A DNA stretch of 64,000 nt from Pinus tabuliformis (GCA_031772625.1 CM062813.1:699138115-699202114), one strand, 5' to 3'; shown: positions 49,470 to 62,811, counted from the first letter of the stretch. The notes: generated by a model from the letters alone, not told the origin. A program made the numbers and translations.

Positions 49470-50634
49470 TGACGAGATGCGATTGGGGGGTGTTTGGGAG
49501 ATGGCTCTACAAATTACATATAATAAATAAAAAATAATCCAAGAAAAAAATGATGACATAGAAAGAATGAATTGACAAGAAAACCATTTATAAGCTCAAG
49601 TAGAATAATCTAGGCTAAAGTCCTAAACTAAATAGAGTGTTTATTTTGATAAATTATCAACCAAAGTATTGAGTTCCATGTAAACACAATCGAAAAATGT
49701 GATCTTGAAAATCTAACTTACAATTCTTTCCATTTATAAATAATGCATTTTATTCATAAAGCAGAAATATGTAAATGTATGTAAAAAATTGAAATAAACC
49801 TATTTGCAAAACTAATAAAACTTCTTGCTGAACAAATACTCCACAAGACAAGTTCTTTTAATCTCAGATTGGAGGTTTCTATGGTTCATGATATAGGCCA
49901 GGATCTTCCGAAGAAATCACATATAAAACTTGAGGTCAACACGTTTTGAACCTTTATCAAAGTTCATCATCGGGACTAGGATGAGGAGCAAGATCAATAA
50001 ACTACTAATTTATACCTGAGATGGAATGGTAAATTTTAAAAGGTCAAAAAAAAATAAAATTAAAAAGATACAGTAAGGGATAAAAAGAAATTTATTTATT
50101 AGCTCTTTTTGAATTTAATTTTAATTTATTTAATTTCTATTTTCAATATATAGAAATTATTATAGACTCTAACAATTACTAATATTTTATTAAGATCCAC
50201 ATGTCTTATAATTTAGAATTATATTAAATATGAATAATGATTTATTAAAAATTATATCTATCTAATAAGAAAAGAAATTTTATAATAATAAACACCATGA
50301 TAAAACAAAATTCAAAATAAAACAAATAAAAGAAAAGAGATATCCTAGAATTGAACACACGCCAGCCAAGAAAGGAGAAGGAAACAAAGGAGGAGAGAAA
50401 AACCCATGGGATTAAGAACAAATAGAAGGGACCCACGAGCTACTTAATTTCCATCCATTGTCCCTATTAAGAGTTTTACCTCCCTTTTCTTCTCTTAATT
50501 TTTGGTGATGGAAATGAGCAACCCTCGTGAGGACCTTAGAATCTTCTAAGAAAATATGGTGTTTCATTAATTTAGCATGTTCGTTAATTCGTTAATTCAA
50601 CATGTTTCTTCTTGTAATGTTTGATTTTGACATG
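49470..50634. other. AT-rich noncoding stretch
   Basis: No gene seen. The last five bases, ACATG (50630-50634), would be the target duplication of the Tat element that follows. Confidence 0.35.
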
Positions 50635-51665
50635 TGTTATCAGGAAAACTAGTGTCCATTCAGAGCTGCTAGTCCCACTATGAAGGGTAGCTATCTTAGA
50701 AACAAACAAACTAAAGTTACTTGTGTTTTCCTTTATGAGAGATAGATGAGAGAGAAGCAGAGAGTACCAACCTTAGTCTTTCGCTTGGCTCCTTGCTTGT
50801 TTCCTCCCTCCTTTGATAGAGCTTTGCCACTCCTTCCTCACTTGTCTCGCTTCAAAGAAACACCTGTAGAGTCAAAGCAGCATAATACCATCAAAGCATA
50901 GAGATCTATAACCATAAACAATATAGGATCAGATATATATTAACCATACAAATGCATATATCAATACAAGATTCAGAAATATACAAGAATATGGAGGAAA
51001 ACTCAAATAGCTTTATTGATAGAAGTAGTAGAAGAGAGGATTACAACCCATTGGTCTGGCCCAGTGCCATCCTCCTAGCATGAAAGCCCTCTTCACCTCA
51101 TGAAAAGCTAGATCACCCAACACTATGATGTTTCACAGAGAAACCAACAACACTTCCTTACAAAATACAAAATTCCAGCCTCTGGATCTCCAGGATGAGG
51201 GATCCATATATAGATATTTGCAGGGGGGTGTTTCAACTTTTGGGATTTTGATTAGTGTCATTTCATTGATAGTTCTTGGTTCCACTTGGAGATTTCATGA
51301 TCTCTTACTCATCCCTGGGCGAATTCAAAGAGGCAAGTGTCACAAGGGAAGTTTCTAGAAGATTCACTGGGTTTCCACTTAGCAAACTGCCTATGCCATT
51401 TGTCTACTGTCACTCATCACACCCTACAGAAGGGATTTTTAGTATGCATCACACCCTTTGTGTGCTGCAAGTGAGATGCATCGCACCCTTAGCATGGAGC
51501 AATCTATATGGTCCAATTTTGACCAGTTCCTAGCAGTTTTTCAGGGAGAACTTCTGGGAAATGATGTAATCAGCTGGGTATGAAACAACACTTTTAGGGG
51601 CTTAGAAGCCCTTGGTTTATGGACATATGTGATTGGGGTTGTAGTGCCCAAATATGTCTATAACA
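50635..51665 (-). repeat. 3' LTR of Tat copy B
   Basis: 1031 bp. On the + strand it runs TGTTATCAGG to GTCTATAACA, the inverse of the LTR at 40415-41455. Confidence 0.9.
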
Positions 51666-51680
51666 GTTGCCCCCTAAAGC
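51666..51680 (-). promoter_or_regulatory. Polypurine tract of Tat copy B
   Basis: GCTTTAGGGGGCAAC on the minus strand, next to the LTR start. Confidence 0.82.
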
Positions 51681-53600
51681 ATGAGGTCGTAAATGTTCTG
51701 ATGTCGGGTGAAATTCTTTATCATGAGGATCCAAGGTTTTTCGAACTGGAAGGTGACCTGTAATAAGATACAATACAATAAATTATCTTCATAACATTTT
51801 CATGATCTAGCTGAGGCGGGCATTCCCATGCTCAACTTTATAAATTTATTTTCATGTACATAGGACAGACAACCATATGTGTGGAAAACTGATGATTCTG
51901 GTAGAGCCATCATCCCTTAGCTTGGATGATTATCTGTGCAGCTATGATGTACATTTGATGTCTTTATTTTCCTGAATATATCGCAGCCCAGATGGATGAA
52001 ACTAGATATGGGTTCTTCAAACTCATCCAATCTTCTCCCAAAGTACAAGTCGATCCATGTGAAAAGATGTTCTAATGTCAAACATGGAAAGACATCGCCT
52101 GATTACCAGCCAATGATGTAAGTTGTTAACAAGCACGAGGGGAATCACCGATAATGATGATGACCCTCAAGGTACTACAGTACAATTCACATGGTGTGAA
52201 TACATGAGTTGATGTTGAACACCACGTAAAATCTTTCGGTCGAAGGCCATTGATGTATACCTATCGCCGGAAGTGAGAAACTTGCCATTGAGGCATGCAA
52301 GATTCAAAGTATTGAAAGGGTTGTTCCTAAGTCGACTTCTTCGATAATGAGCTGATGTCGACAAGAAGTTACCCATCATAGGAGGGCCTTAATGAATCCC
52401 ACATCTACGACATGAAACAGAGCAAATGATTTTGTGGAGGTGAAACGCTCTGATTATACAAGGTTCAGGGTTGTGGTCATGAAAGAATGGAGCGTGAAGG
52501 TATTGCAACATATGAGGCGTACGCTGGGTTGGTGAATTCTCTGAGTAACTTCTCTTGAACATATCACCAACACTGAAATGGATTGGTAGCATTAACACCA
52601 AAAATGGATGGTATGGAGGACCAATGGTGATATGACCAGTGAACGGAATAACCCAACCTGACTCAATCATGGCGATGGAGTGAAAGTGTCATGTTCAAGA
52701 GCGGCTTGCTACCAATAAAGTTTCTTCAAGTTTTCTTCCCAATTTTTCCCCAATCATTTCTGACCAGTACCTCTTTATTTTTCTCAAGCTTGAGGAGGTT
52801 AACATATTCTTGTTCTATAATTTTCCCTTCGGGAAAACTTGTCGCTATGTTTTAATGAGCCTAGCGATAGTGAAACTCACTCTTGTCTGTAATGGACAAG
52901 TTTGTCGCTATTGTATTAACGAGTTTAACGACAAAGATAACTCAGTCCTTTTCAATTTTAGAGAGTCGAAAAGAGATGGAAAGGAAACTCCAGTAATCCT
53001 TTTTTGTAGTATAATCCCTTAAGTCCGAAAAAGTATAAAATAATACGAAAGGGATGACTTTTCCGATCACTTTAACGAGTCGAAAAAGACAAGTACTCGA
53101 TCTTTTTTTGTAATGATCCCTCAGGTCCAAAAAGATTAAAATCTAGAGGAGGGACGGCACTTCCAATGACTTTAACGATCTGGAGAGGCCAATTGCTTGG
53201 CAATATTTTTATATTTTACGAGTCTAAACAGAGCTTAAAAGAGATTCGTTTTTGAGGAACGACTGATATTTTCGAGTAGCAGCTGGTTCCAGGTAAGGTT
53301 TGGAACTTTTCAATCATGGCAGTGTAAAGAAGATGGCTAACAGAATCACTCATCGCAGCTGTTCCTCAAACGGGTAAACAATCAAGTGGAGGCGTATGAT
53401 GAGCTAAAAGGTGAAGGTGATGCTAAGAACATGACCAAGGCTCAAAAGCTGATAGCGATGTGATCACAAAGGTTATTTACCAGAAGTGGGTTCATTTTTT
53501 AGTGAGCTTAAACTCTGGGGGAACATATGCTCATAAATAGGTTTATTTTTTAACGAGCTTGAACTTTGCGGAAACATTGCTCTTGATAATAGTCAAAGAT
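51681..53600 (-). other. Noncoding 3' region of Tat copy B
   Basis: Inverse of 38490-40400. On the minus strand the (A/G)CTCGTTAAAA-type motif appears at about 53561, 53511, 53180, 53082, 52925 and 52860. Confidence 0.65.
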
Positions 53601-53779
53601 GTTCGATTCACCATTAACACTATGTTCTCTTGACGGTCGTACTACCTATTCAATTGCTCCATCAAACTGATTAGAAATGTACATACATGCTTGAAAATGA
53701 GTAAAAAACTAATACCTTACTTGAATTACGTGAGCAATAACATAAAAGTAGTTTTTACCTCTCATTTTACCATTTCATT

Positions 53780-55401
53780 CAAATTTGGGATTGTTGGAGC
53801 TCTGGAGGTTTTTCCCCCTCGATTTTCATCAGTTGATTCCGGGAGATTCTGTGGACGATTTTCGACGTCGTCTGGACCAGGTAGGAGCTAAACTTGAGCT
53901 CTTCAATTGCATTGTTTCCTTTTCTGATTCTGAGCATGTTTTCCTGCTTTCCTAAGCCTCTAGGTTTTGAAAATTTCGTTTTCTCCCCATCGCACCTAGT
54001 ACACATCGAAAGGTGTGATGCATACTGAGCTGGCCATTGGCCAGTCAGTATGCATCCTGCCCAGTACACAGCTAGGGTGCGATTGGCGCAAGGAGGAAAG
54101 TTTATGCACTAATTTTTGATGGAATTTTTGCCTATTTTTTCCGAAATTAGGATCCTAATCCTTCTCTTATTTGTTTTTTAGAGATTCATCGGAGCAAGAT
54201 GGTCATTACATGGCATGAACGTGAGCATGAATAGGAGGATATGATTGCCTTACACGATCAGGGTACAGTAACTGTATTGCAGAACTATGGCTTTCTCAAG
54301 TTCTTCTGCATATCTAGCATGAGGCAACAAATCAACTTGTTGTAATATCTTCTTGATGCTTGGGATCCTACCAACCAAGTGTTCCAGATTAGAGGTAAAT
54401 CCATCCCTTTGACTATTGAGGATGTCTACTTTTTGACCGGTTTGTCGAGGCGTGGTGCCCCTCTCTCACTATCAAGTTCTGCCCATGGGGGCGAATCTGT
54501 GAGGGATTACATTCACTGATACTGTAGAGATGGATCTCAACCAAGCAGGGACGGCAAGATCAGTATTAGAGATGTTACTGACCAGTCCTTGAGGACTATC
54601 TTATTCACCTTTGCTAGATTGGCTGGCAGTGTGGCTCTTCACTTGGCCAACAGGTCCTATATGCAGTATGCCTTGGAATGCCTTGAACCAAAGGTATTCA
54701 ACTGGTGTGATGCAGTACTTCCGGCGATAAAAGAACAGCTTACCAAGGTGAAGAACGAAATATCCAAGAACTTTGGTTATGGTTCTATTCTGATTGCTTT
54801 CGCCTTGGAGAAGATCCCACTGATGCAGCCATGGTACATTTCACTCGGACTCCCAGCACCGACAGAGCCACGGATGCAGAGATGGGTTGACCTTATGGCT
54901 AGACATGCTAGTCAATTGCAGATTTCATTCTCTGATGCCTTCTTCATGTGGTTAAACCATCAGTAGATGGTTTATGCCAAGTATCCATATGCCGATATGG
55001 ATTTCCAGGGTGACCCAAATTTGGTGTTGTCGGCTAGTGAGCAGTGGGGTGTTATAGGTAAAAGATCTGACTATATCTTTTTTTATTGCTTTTATAATGT
55101 TCTTGTGTTTTTTACATGTTATCAAGACTAATCAAACTCATATATTTGTGTAGATATTGGACCAGTGCGACCAGCAGTGCACCCGAGGGCAGCAGCTGCT
55201 GTTCCAGCATGAGAGGCTGTAGGGAGGGATATTCTTCGTGATCTGGATGTAGCCAAGACCCTTGCAGTATTGCAGGATCAGATTGAGGGTCTCACCCTTG
55301 GTACTCCGGATGTGAGGACCGACGAGTTACCTCTGAGATTACAGCGCCATACTACTGGCGTGCCAAGTCGCTGGACTAGGCTCTTACGTATGATCACATA
55401 A
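53780..55401 (+). pseudogene. Antisense plant-mobile-domain (PMD) gene inside Tat copy B
   Basis: Reads opposite to the retroelement. Exon 1 ends at 53880 (CCAG before GTAGGAGC), intron 53881-54181, exon 2 at 54182-55057 with ATG at 54199, intron 55058-55153 (GTAAAAG...TTTGTGTAG), exon 3 from 55154 to TAA at 55399-55401. Exon 2 carries FKFFCISSMRQQINLL, then TIEDVYFLTGLSRRGAPL, a hallmark of the PMD found in plant MAIN-like proteins and in some transposons, then an open stretch of 125 codons (54589-54966). In-frame stops (TAG 54232, TAA near 54343, TGA near 54517, TAG 54964, TGA near 55208) make this copy a pseudogene. The promoter was not identified. Confidence 0.7.
53988..54083. repeat. Long imperfect hairpin in intron 1 of the PMD gene
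   Basis: The core at 54018-54055 is an almost perfect 38-bp palindrome (ATGCATACTGA...TCAGTATGCAT around TGGCCATTGGCCA). Outer arms ATCGCACC at 53988 and GGTGCGAT near 54083 extend it to about 96 bp. Confidence 0.75.
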
Positions 55402-55697
55402 GCGGTGACTTGTTATCACCAACACCATTAGTCTAGGGTGCTTCCTTGCATTTTTTAGTTTTTGGATTGTATGACCCATTTGTCCTGGACACAGAACATT
55501 TTGTAAAAAATATAAACAATTATATATTTTTGATTTTCGGAGCTTTATTTTGGTTAAGTTATATGATCCTGATGCAAATGTTGATGAAATGCTTTCTTTT
55601 ATAAATGTTGCAAATGTCTATCTAACACATAATTTGCTAATGAATCAGTTAATGTGTTCAAGCTTCTGGAAATGTGTTGATATTGAATAGAATCAAA
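55402..55697. other. Spacer between the PMD gene and the second RNase H
   Basis: AT-rich, no coding signal. The two genes converge here. Confidence 0.4.
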
Positions 55698-56024
55698 CTA
55701 CCTTTCCAAAATCCTAACCCTTAGGAACATATGATAGATAGCTGGATTCCGAACGGAATAGATGCCAGTGAGCTGTAGGATGACAAGTTGTGAGTCTAGC
55801 CTAACAACAAGTTGGCGTATGCCATGTGCGATGGCATAAGAGAGAAGTTCTATAAACGCTCTATAGTCAACGACATTTTTCGTTGATCGACCAATGCATA
55901 CCCCTCTGAAACTCACTAATTCACCGCTTGGATCAAAAATGGCCCAGGTTGCAGAAGATAGGTTCTGCGTACTACAACTAGATTTGTCAGCATATCCAAC
56001 AAATGATTCCAATAGGTTCGACAT
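55698..56024 (-). pseudogene. Additional (archaeal-type) RNase H domain of Tat copy B
   Basis: 108 codons open. Contains ATWAIFDPSGELVSFRGV (first catalytic Asp), DYRAFIELLSYAIAHGI (Glu) and LVVRLDSQLVI (Asp), then FLRVRILER. This matches the extra RNase H known from Tat-lineage elements and from plant proteins of the RVT_3 type. It lies downstream of the integrase here. The domain itself is uninterrupted, but it is cut off from the rest of the polyprotein by stops. Confidence 0.82.
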
Positions 56025-56121
56025 CTACAACAAATGTAAAAGTGGATTACCTAACCAAAACGATCACTCTTGACAAAAACAAAAATGTAACAAAAGCATA
56101 TGAAGATATTACTATGCTTAG

Positions 56122-57235
56122 TCAAGCATAGTGACGCTTAAAGTACAACCCATTTCGGGGTTGCGACAGTGGAATCCCCTCGTAATCTACTAGCTCGTAG
56201 GCTCCTTTTTCTAATACATGCTTAACAATGTAGGGACCCATCCACAAATATTGGAACTTACCTGCTCCCAATTTATTGGATTCTTGATCGTAAAGTAAGA
56301 CCAGGTCACCTTTTAAGAAGACACGGGGTTTGACATTCTTATCAAATTGCGCCTTTACTTGTTTCTTATGCGCTTCGTTAGCCAAGGAAGCATCACAATG
56401 GGTTTCATCTAGTTGGATTAATTCCAAGAAATGAGCATCTTCCTCTAAAGTTCTGGGGAGAAGGTCGACTGCGAGCTTGAGAGATGAAATTTCGCACTGA
56501 ACTGGTAAGACTGCTTCCAGGCCATACACCAACTGAAAGGGTGTAAATCCGGTTGCATTTCTTACCGATGTCTAGTATGCCCACAGGGCCGAGTACAGGA
56601 TTAGGTGCCAACTCCATTTGTGGACTCCAATCATCCTTTGCAACATGTGCTTCAGGACTTTGTTGATCACCTCAACTTACCCGTTAGCTTGCAGATAATA
56701 CGAAGTAGAGCTGTCGTGGGACAATCCTAATTTGGTAGCCAATTCAACCATCATGTGATTTCGGAAATGCGATCCATGATCTGTGACTATAGCTTGTGGA
56801 ACACCGAATCTAGAGACAACATGATTGAAAAATAAAATGGCAGTCGTTTCACCGTTGTTGTTTAATGTAGCCATCGCCTCGCCCATTTTGTAAAATAGTC
56901 AACTGCGACTATGATATACCCATGCCCCCCGGCCGAGGTGGGGTTACATGTCATGAAATCTATGCCCCATTTGGTGAATGGTCCAATAGCAACTACTGAA
57001 TGCAGAGGTGTGGGTGGTATTCTGGTTTTTCGGTCGAAGATTTGACAAGCATGGCAACTTCTGACTGCGGTTATGCAATCTTTGAACATTGTTGGCCAGA
57101 AGTAACCTGCTCGTAAGATCTTTTGTGCCGTAGAGTAACCAGATTTATGCCCCCCACACGCGCCTAAATGACAGTCATTCAAGACTTTTCGACCTTCTCA
57201 TGGGTGAGGCACCTCCGTAGAACTATATCGATACC
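56122..57235 (-). pseudogene. Integrase of Tat copy B
   Basis: 57182-56862 holds the zinc finger (HLGACGGH then CHACQ) and the core start KWGIDFMT. 56886-56677 holds IVTDHGSHF. After a stop at LQANG the Glu follows in VEVINK. 56532-56122 is the C-terminal part with KGDLVLLYDQESNKL and GPYIVKHVLEKGAY, typical of Tat integrases. Two or more frame changes. Confidence 0.88.
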
Positions 57236-58908
57236 TCAATGGTAAAGTGTATCACCGACGATCATGTAGTCTTTTTCTTGGTATCGAGTACGTCGTTGTT
57301 CTGAACGAGAGGTATTAGGCCTATATGTTTGGGTTTGGAGATAGATGATTATATATCCATACCATGGATCGCTCGATGATATCAAAAATAAAGATTCATC
57401 CACGATTGATGCTTTGGATGTTGAATCATTGGACGACGATGGGAAGTTGCATAGTAACTCCGTGAAAACTAGAGATTTCTTTGATTTGGATTTTATGAAT
57501 TCTAGATCAAATGCTTGCAAAATTGCTATCCATTTTTAATATTTCCCCCCAAGTAATTGAAGGGTTGAATTCTGACAAAATGGTAGTTTTGCGAAAGAGG
57601 ATATAGTGTCGAAATATTTGTACTGCTTGAACAGCTACAAGAGCCAACTTTTCAACATAGGAGTAGCTGCTTTATGTATCATTTAAGTTTCGACTTAAAT
57701 AATAGATTGGATGTTCAATTCCATTGTCTTCTTGAACTAAAACCATTGCGATGGTCGTATCTATTGCAGCTAGATACAGGTTAAAGTCTTTTTGATAATC
57801 AAGAGCATACATTAATGATTCTCTTATTAGGGACTCCTTTAGAGCATCAAAGGAAGCTTGTGCGACCTGATCCCAGTTAAAGGGCACTTCTTTTTTCAAA
57901 AGACGCGTATAAACTTTAGCAAGTTCGGCATAATTTGGAATGAACCTCCTCAAAAAGTTTTCTTTCCCTCGGAGTTTCTGAATCTGAAGTAAATTTGAAG
58001 GTGGAGGCATATCGATGATTGCCTGAACCTTGCATGGGTCGAGTAAAATCTTGTCCTTTAAAACTACAAAGCCAAGTAAACAACCAGAACCGACACAAAA
58101 CATAGACTTGTGTAGATTGAGTCGTATCTTGTAGTGTTGGCAACGTAGAAATATAGCTCTCAAATGCTGCAGATGATCATTCTGCTTTCGTGAATGAGAT
58201 GGTAGATCATCGAGATATGGTTGAACGATGTTCTTGATGTCATGGAAGGCATAATTCATAGCCCTCTGAAAATTTGCTCCTGCATTCTTTAAAGCGAAAG
58301 GTAATTTGTGATACGCAAATGTGCCCCACGGACATATAAATGTAGTCTTCGACTGGTCCTGTGGGCGGATATTAATTTGATTATACCCAGAAAATCCATC
58401 CATGAATGAAAAGATTTCGCATCCAGCGCATTCATCAATTATCTGGTAGATGAAGGGTGTAGGGTAGTTGTCCTTTGGACAAGCTTGATTACATCCCTGT
58501 AATCAACGCACACTCTAATCGTTCCTTTTTTTTCATCACAGGAACAATATTCGATACCTAATCAGTTAGAGGAACTGGGTAAATGAAACCAGCATGCAAA
58601 ACTTTTTCAACTTTTTCCTTAATGGTAGCATCTTTCTTCCGGTGCACATGCTGAAGTCGTTGTCGTACCAGTTTGACATCTGGATACATCTTGATTTTGT
58701 GTTCTACTATACTCAAGTCAATGCCTGGCATTTCTTCATATGACCATGCAAAGACATCTCTGAACTCACAAAAGAGAGCATAATATATTTCTAGTTCTGA
58801 AGAAGAACAAAATTTGCTGACATGAATATTCTCTACAACATTTGGTTTGGTCGAAATATTTATGGCGATAGTTTCTTCAATATTGGACAGATTTCGCTCA
58901 GAATCCAC
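57236..58908 (-). pseudogene. Reverse transcriptase and RNase H of Tat copy B
   Basis: 58908-58558 is the RT start (DVFAWSYEEMPGID). 58403-57672 is the main open part, with MDGFSGYNQI, the active site YLDD at 58217-58206, FLRRFIPNYAE, then the RNase H start VLVQEDNGIEHPIYYLSR. 57520-57236 is the RNase H end. Frame breaks near 58404-58557 and 57540-57671. Confidence 0.9.
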
Positions 58909-60320
58909 CGTATTTACAGTATTGATAGAAAATTAAAAACTGAAGGATGATTAAGGTCGCTGGAACAATATTCGTGGTAATCCAGAAGATGGGAACAATG
59001 GTGGTGATCTTCCCATGGTGCCTCTCCTATCATCATTGATTGAATGATTCCTTTGTTTGTAGAATGTACATGCGACCAAGGATCTAAAGAGGTACCATAT
59101 TACTTAGACCTATCTATCCAAACACTTGATGAGCGTTGATTTGGGTTTGCTGCCTAGGCTAAGAAAATTGATTGCTAAAAAATTTCTATTGGGCTTGGAG
59201 GCAATACCTGGCGATGATCCATTCTAACATCATGTTTGGAAATCTTTTGAACCTTTGTAGAGATAGAAGATACTATATTGCATGTTCCCACCGTGGCCAC
59301 TTCCGCCAGATTACTCGGAGGTGGTAGCCTGGCAAAAGTACCCATTAAGGTAGGATCTTTTAGGAGGCATACTCCGATATTTTGAAGTGATTGAGAGCTT
59401 CCATGGACCATTGGAATGCTTCCTGTAACTTGTGAACTGTTGGGGAGGAAGGTTTGTTGATCAACGATTGTAATTCCTCATTGAAAACGAAATGCAATCT
59501 TTCTAAAGTATGTTGACACAACTGCAGCCATAGCATGAATCCAGGGCCTTCCTAGTAGGATATTGTAATCGAGGTTTCCATTGATAACTTTGATGTCAAT
59601 TTCTACTATCTTGCCCCCCAGTTTAACTTGCAAGTTACTTAAGACCCCGTACGGGGTGTATGTTCATCCATTGAATGCTTTTAACATCGTTGATGATCAT
59701 GACAAGGGTGGTGAGCCTAAAGGTTTCCAGCAACTCATTGACATAATGCATGTAGATGCCCCCATCATCAATAATTGTTCGATGAATAGTTTTGTTGAGG
59801 GCTTTCACTTGGATGAGGAAAGCGAGTTGAGTTGGTAACTGAGGTTCATATCCTTAATGATTAAAGGCGACAAGATTAGAATTTGCTGGGTCAATCCCAC
59901 CTATTGCTGATAATAGAGCCTGCTTTTGGGAGGGGCAATTTTGTAGTACTTCAAGTGTCGACATAGTGGATGACGATTGTGCCAGGTCCTATACTATATT
60001 ATAATTTTGTGCTACTCGAGCACGAGGATTAAATGTCGATTTGTGTACTACTCCCTTTGGTGGCTTTATCGTTAGCTTAGGAATGATGGGTAGCGTGACT
60101 TCGGTTGAAGTCATTGTTAAACTACTTGGTTGATCTGCAGCCTTATTGTTCGACAGCTGTGGATTCCTGTAATCTTTATTCCTTGTCAATATCAAAGCAT
60201 CATTTTGCTATTTCGAAATGGACAACATAAGCACTTGGGATGGAGAAGAATTGTCTCTAGCAACCAGATTGGTTTCTAGGTTTGGAAATGGGTTGGTCAA
60301 TACTGCTGAGGTTTTTTAAC
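58909..60320 (-). pseudogene. Protease region of Tat copy B
   Basis: On the minus strand around 59610-59450 the frame reads NGNLDYNILLGRPWIHAM then VSTYFRK, a stop, and GITIVDQQT: the flap and C-terminal part of a gypsy aspartic protease and its linker. 59411-59175 is open. The catalytic DTG itself was not located with certainty. Confidence 0.7.
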
Positions 60321-60339
60321 TCTTAAAGAACTTCTTAAT

Positions 60340-62811
60340 CTCAACTTTATGCGGACATTCTCTCGTCCAATTGTCTTAATCACATATGAGACACAGCCGA
60401 CCAACTTTCTTTTGCCCAGAAGGTTTTTTAAAAGATTTTTTAGGAGACGAATCATCCTGTTTCTTCTTTTTGTCTTTCTTTTTCTTCTTTCCCCCTGGTT
60501 GATTTAGTTCTTTGCCTTTATCAGTCAACACAACATTAACCTCTGAGGCAGGAAGCTTGTCATTTACCTTTTTACTGGAAACTGCAAGGGCTTTACCAGA
60601 TGATGCCTTCGCAGTTTGCGTACTGGAGGTACCAATCATGTTGTCACTAGCATGAGAGTCCCTGTTCGATTTAGGAGGAGGAGGAACGGAAAAATCTGAT
60701 CTAGGAGCATCAGGAATTTTGTCGTAGAGCATGCTAGACTGAGTATAGATCAAGTCTAGATATTGCGCACAAGTAATGACTTGCTCTTCAGTGACAACTC
60801 CTCCCTTGGCCACATCTTCTATAATAGAAGGTAACAATGACTTAATAAACCATTCAACTAACATCTGATCAAGAACATATGTCTTACCATTCTACGACGA
60901 TGTCGCCACTCATGAATATGATCAGATATGTGAGTGGCTATTGTTTGCTTAAAGTTGGTAAGAAGCTCCGTTCCTGTTTCGTACCTTATGGGTAACTGAA
61001 AATGGGTCAAAAATGTTGTGGCAAGGGTGTTGAAGTTATTGAATGAAGCCCTAGGCAATTCGAAGTACCATTTTGCTGCCGGACCAGTTAACGTTCGCTG
61101 AAAAAGGCGAAGCCTAATCGAATCATCATTGAGAGTGTTGGATGAACACCACAGATGAAAGGTCATCACATGATTCGATGGATCTTCACTTGGATTTCCA
61201 TTGAATTTAGGAATATCTGACAGAAGTTTATGAGGAATCGTCGGCCACCAAGGGGCATAAGCAATTGGATCATTTGTTAACTGATTCAGATCTGGTAATT
61301 CTAAAGTTGCTACGAAAGGCAACTGTTGATTCAGGTTTGGTGAAGCATACCCAGGATAAGATGGGATTGCTTGAGCCGTGGGTCTTTGCATACCAGCATA
61401 ATGTATTTGATGCTGATAACTTTGATAAGGTTGATGGGCGTAACCATTATAATATGATTGTTGGTAACTGTTTTGAATATATGGCTTCCCATTACTTGCA
61501 AAGCTTTATTTCTTAGGTCCTCAATAAGCTTGCTGGAATTGCAGTTGTTGATATTGCACTAGACATGGCTACAAGACCATTTGCTATTGTCCAATACTGG
61601 ATTTTTGACCAATATGAGCGGTTATAGTACCCGTTTGAGCCTGAGTCGCCTCAATTAAGGAGCCACTGATCAGCAGTTGTGATTGAGTCGCTGAGACAAG
61701 AGGCTGTTGTATTATGACCTGAGAGACTAGAGGTTGACATACAACAGGCAGCGCTTGTACTTGCGACAATGTCACAATAGCCGGTGTAGTGGGAATGTTC
61801 GACACAGGTTGATTTTGTTGCATTGAATATACAACTCTCAGCTGTTGAGGTAGTATTGGTACCCAACCACTGGATGTGATTCCAGCTTGACCTAAATTCT
61901 GTTATGAACTCTCATATGGTTGTTCTCCCGGAGGGAACAATGAAAAGGCATACTGCCCCCCATATGGCAGTAATCCAATGTTCAAAGGGAAAATTGGCCT
62001 TTGGAGTGGACTACCCAAATTGATACTGATGTGAAGGAACAATTTGCTGAGACTCAACATAAGAAATTCCAGATAAGGTTCCGGATGAACAAATAGGAAC
62101 AGACCATACTGTCGAAATAGTCCCTGGGTGGACTCCATCTAGTGGTTGAGAACTAGTTGGGACAAATGGTACACCAGCGAACATTGTCAGAGTGGCGGCG
62201 GGTGGTTCTACTGCTGTTGTATCGGATGACACCGTCCTAGATATTGATGGTTGTTCAGACATATTGAGTCTATCCAAAAGATTTTCTAGTGATTCTACAG
62301 GAACTTGCGATGAAGGGTGACTAACTTCTATAGTAGAAGGATATAGGTGGATCCCAGTTCCAAAATGCAATGGAGTACTAGATGGAAGATCCTCCACAAT
62401 CTCTTCTATAGCAATCAACCCAGGTGGAAGAGGTAGACCGTCAGGTCTGTAAAATATTTCTAGTGCCGAAGAAGGTATAGACTCTGCAGTGACAGATGCT
62501 GGAGGGGCGACACCTTCCAAATCAACACTAGATAGAGTTGGTTCAGAAATAGAAGTGTTTGCTGCTACACTAGGATCAGTTCTAGTGTCCTCTTGTAATT
62601 GCACGACTTCTTCTGTAGAGGCAGGGATACCAGAAATAGTTGGAGTAACTGGAGTCTCTGAGGATGTTGAAACACAAGTTTCAAATAAACTAGGAGACTT
62701 TGACCCAGTTAAACGAGATCGCTTGGCTCAGAATGGTTTCATTTCCAGAGTCAAAGACGGTTGACTCGTTAGTCTCCGTGAATGACAGGGTTTTGATTGA
62801 ATTTCTTCCAT
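60340..62811 (-). pseudogene. Gag polyprotein of Tat copy B
   Basis: ATG at 62811 opens a Ser/Thr/Pro-rich N-terminal region that stays in one frame to 62011 with one stop near 62729. The capsid core (retrotrans_gag type) is at 61391-60858: HKLLSDIPKFNGNPSEDP, WCSSNTLNDDSIRLRLFQ, TGPAAKWYFELP. 60864-60376 continues with WFIKSLLPSIIEDVAKGG and a Lys-rich tail ending LCLICD. The following stop and missing His break the zinc knuckle (LICD..DNWTRECPHK). Confidence 0.87.

Noticed and set aside
54199..55401. PMD gene as a host gene
   Set aside because: It lies entirely inside the retroelement, between its last RNase H and its 3' region, and has several in-frame stops.
59581..59838. Open + strand frame over the protease of Tat copy B
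   Set aside because: It is antisense to recognisable protease coding sequence and has no domain of its own.
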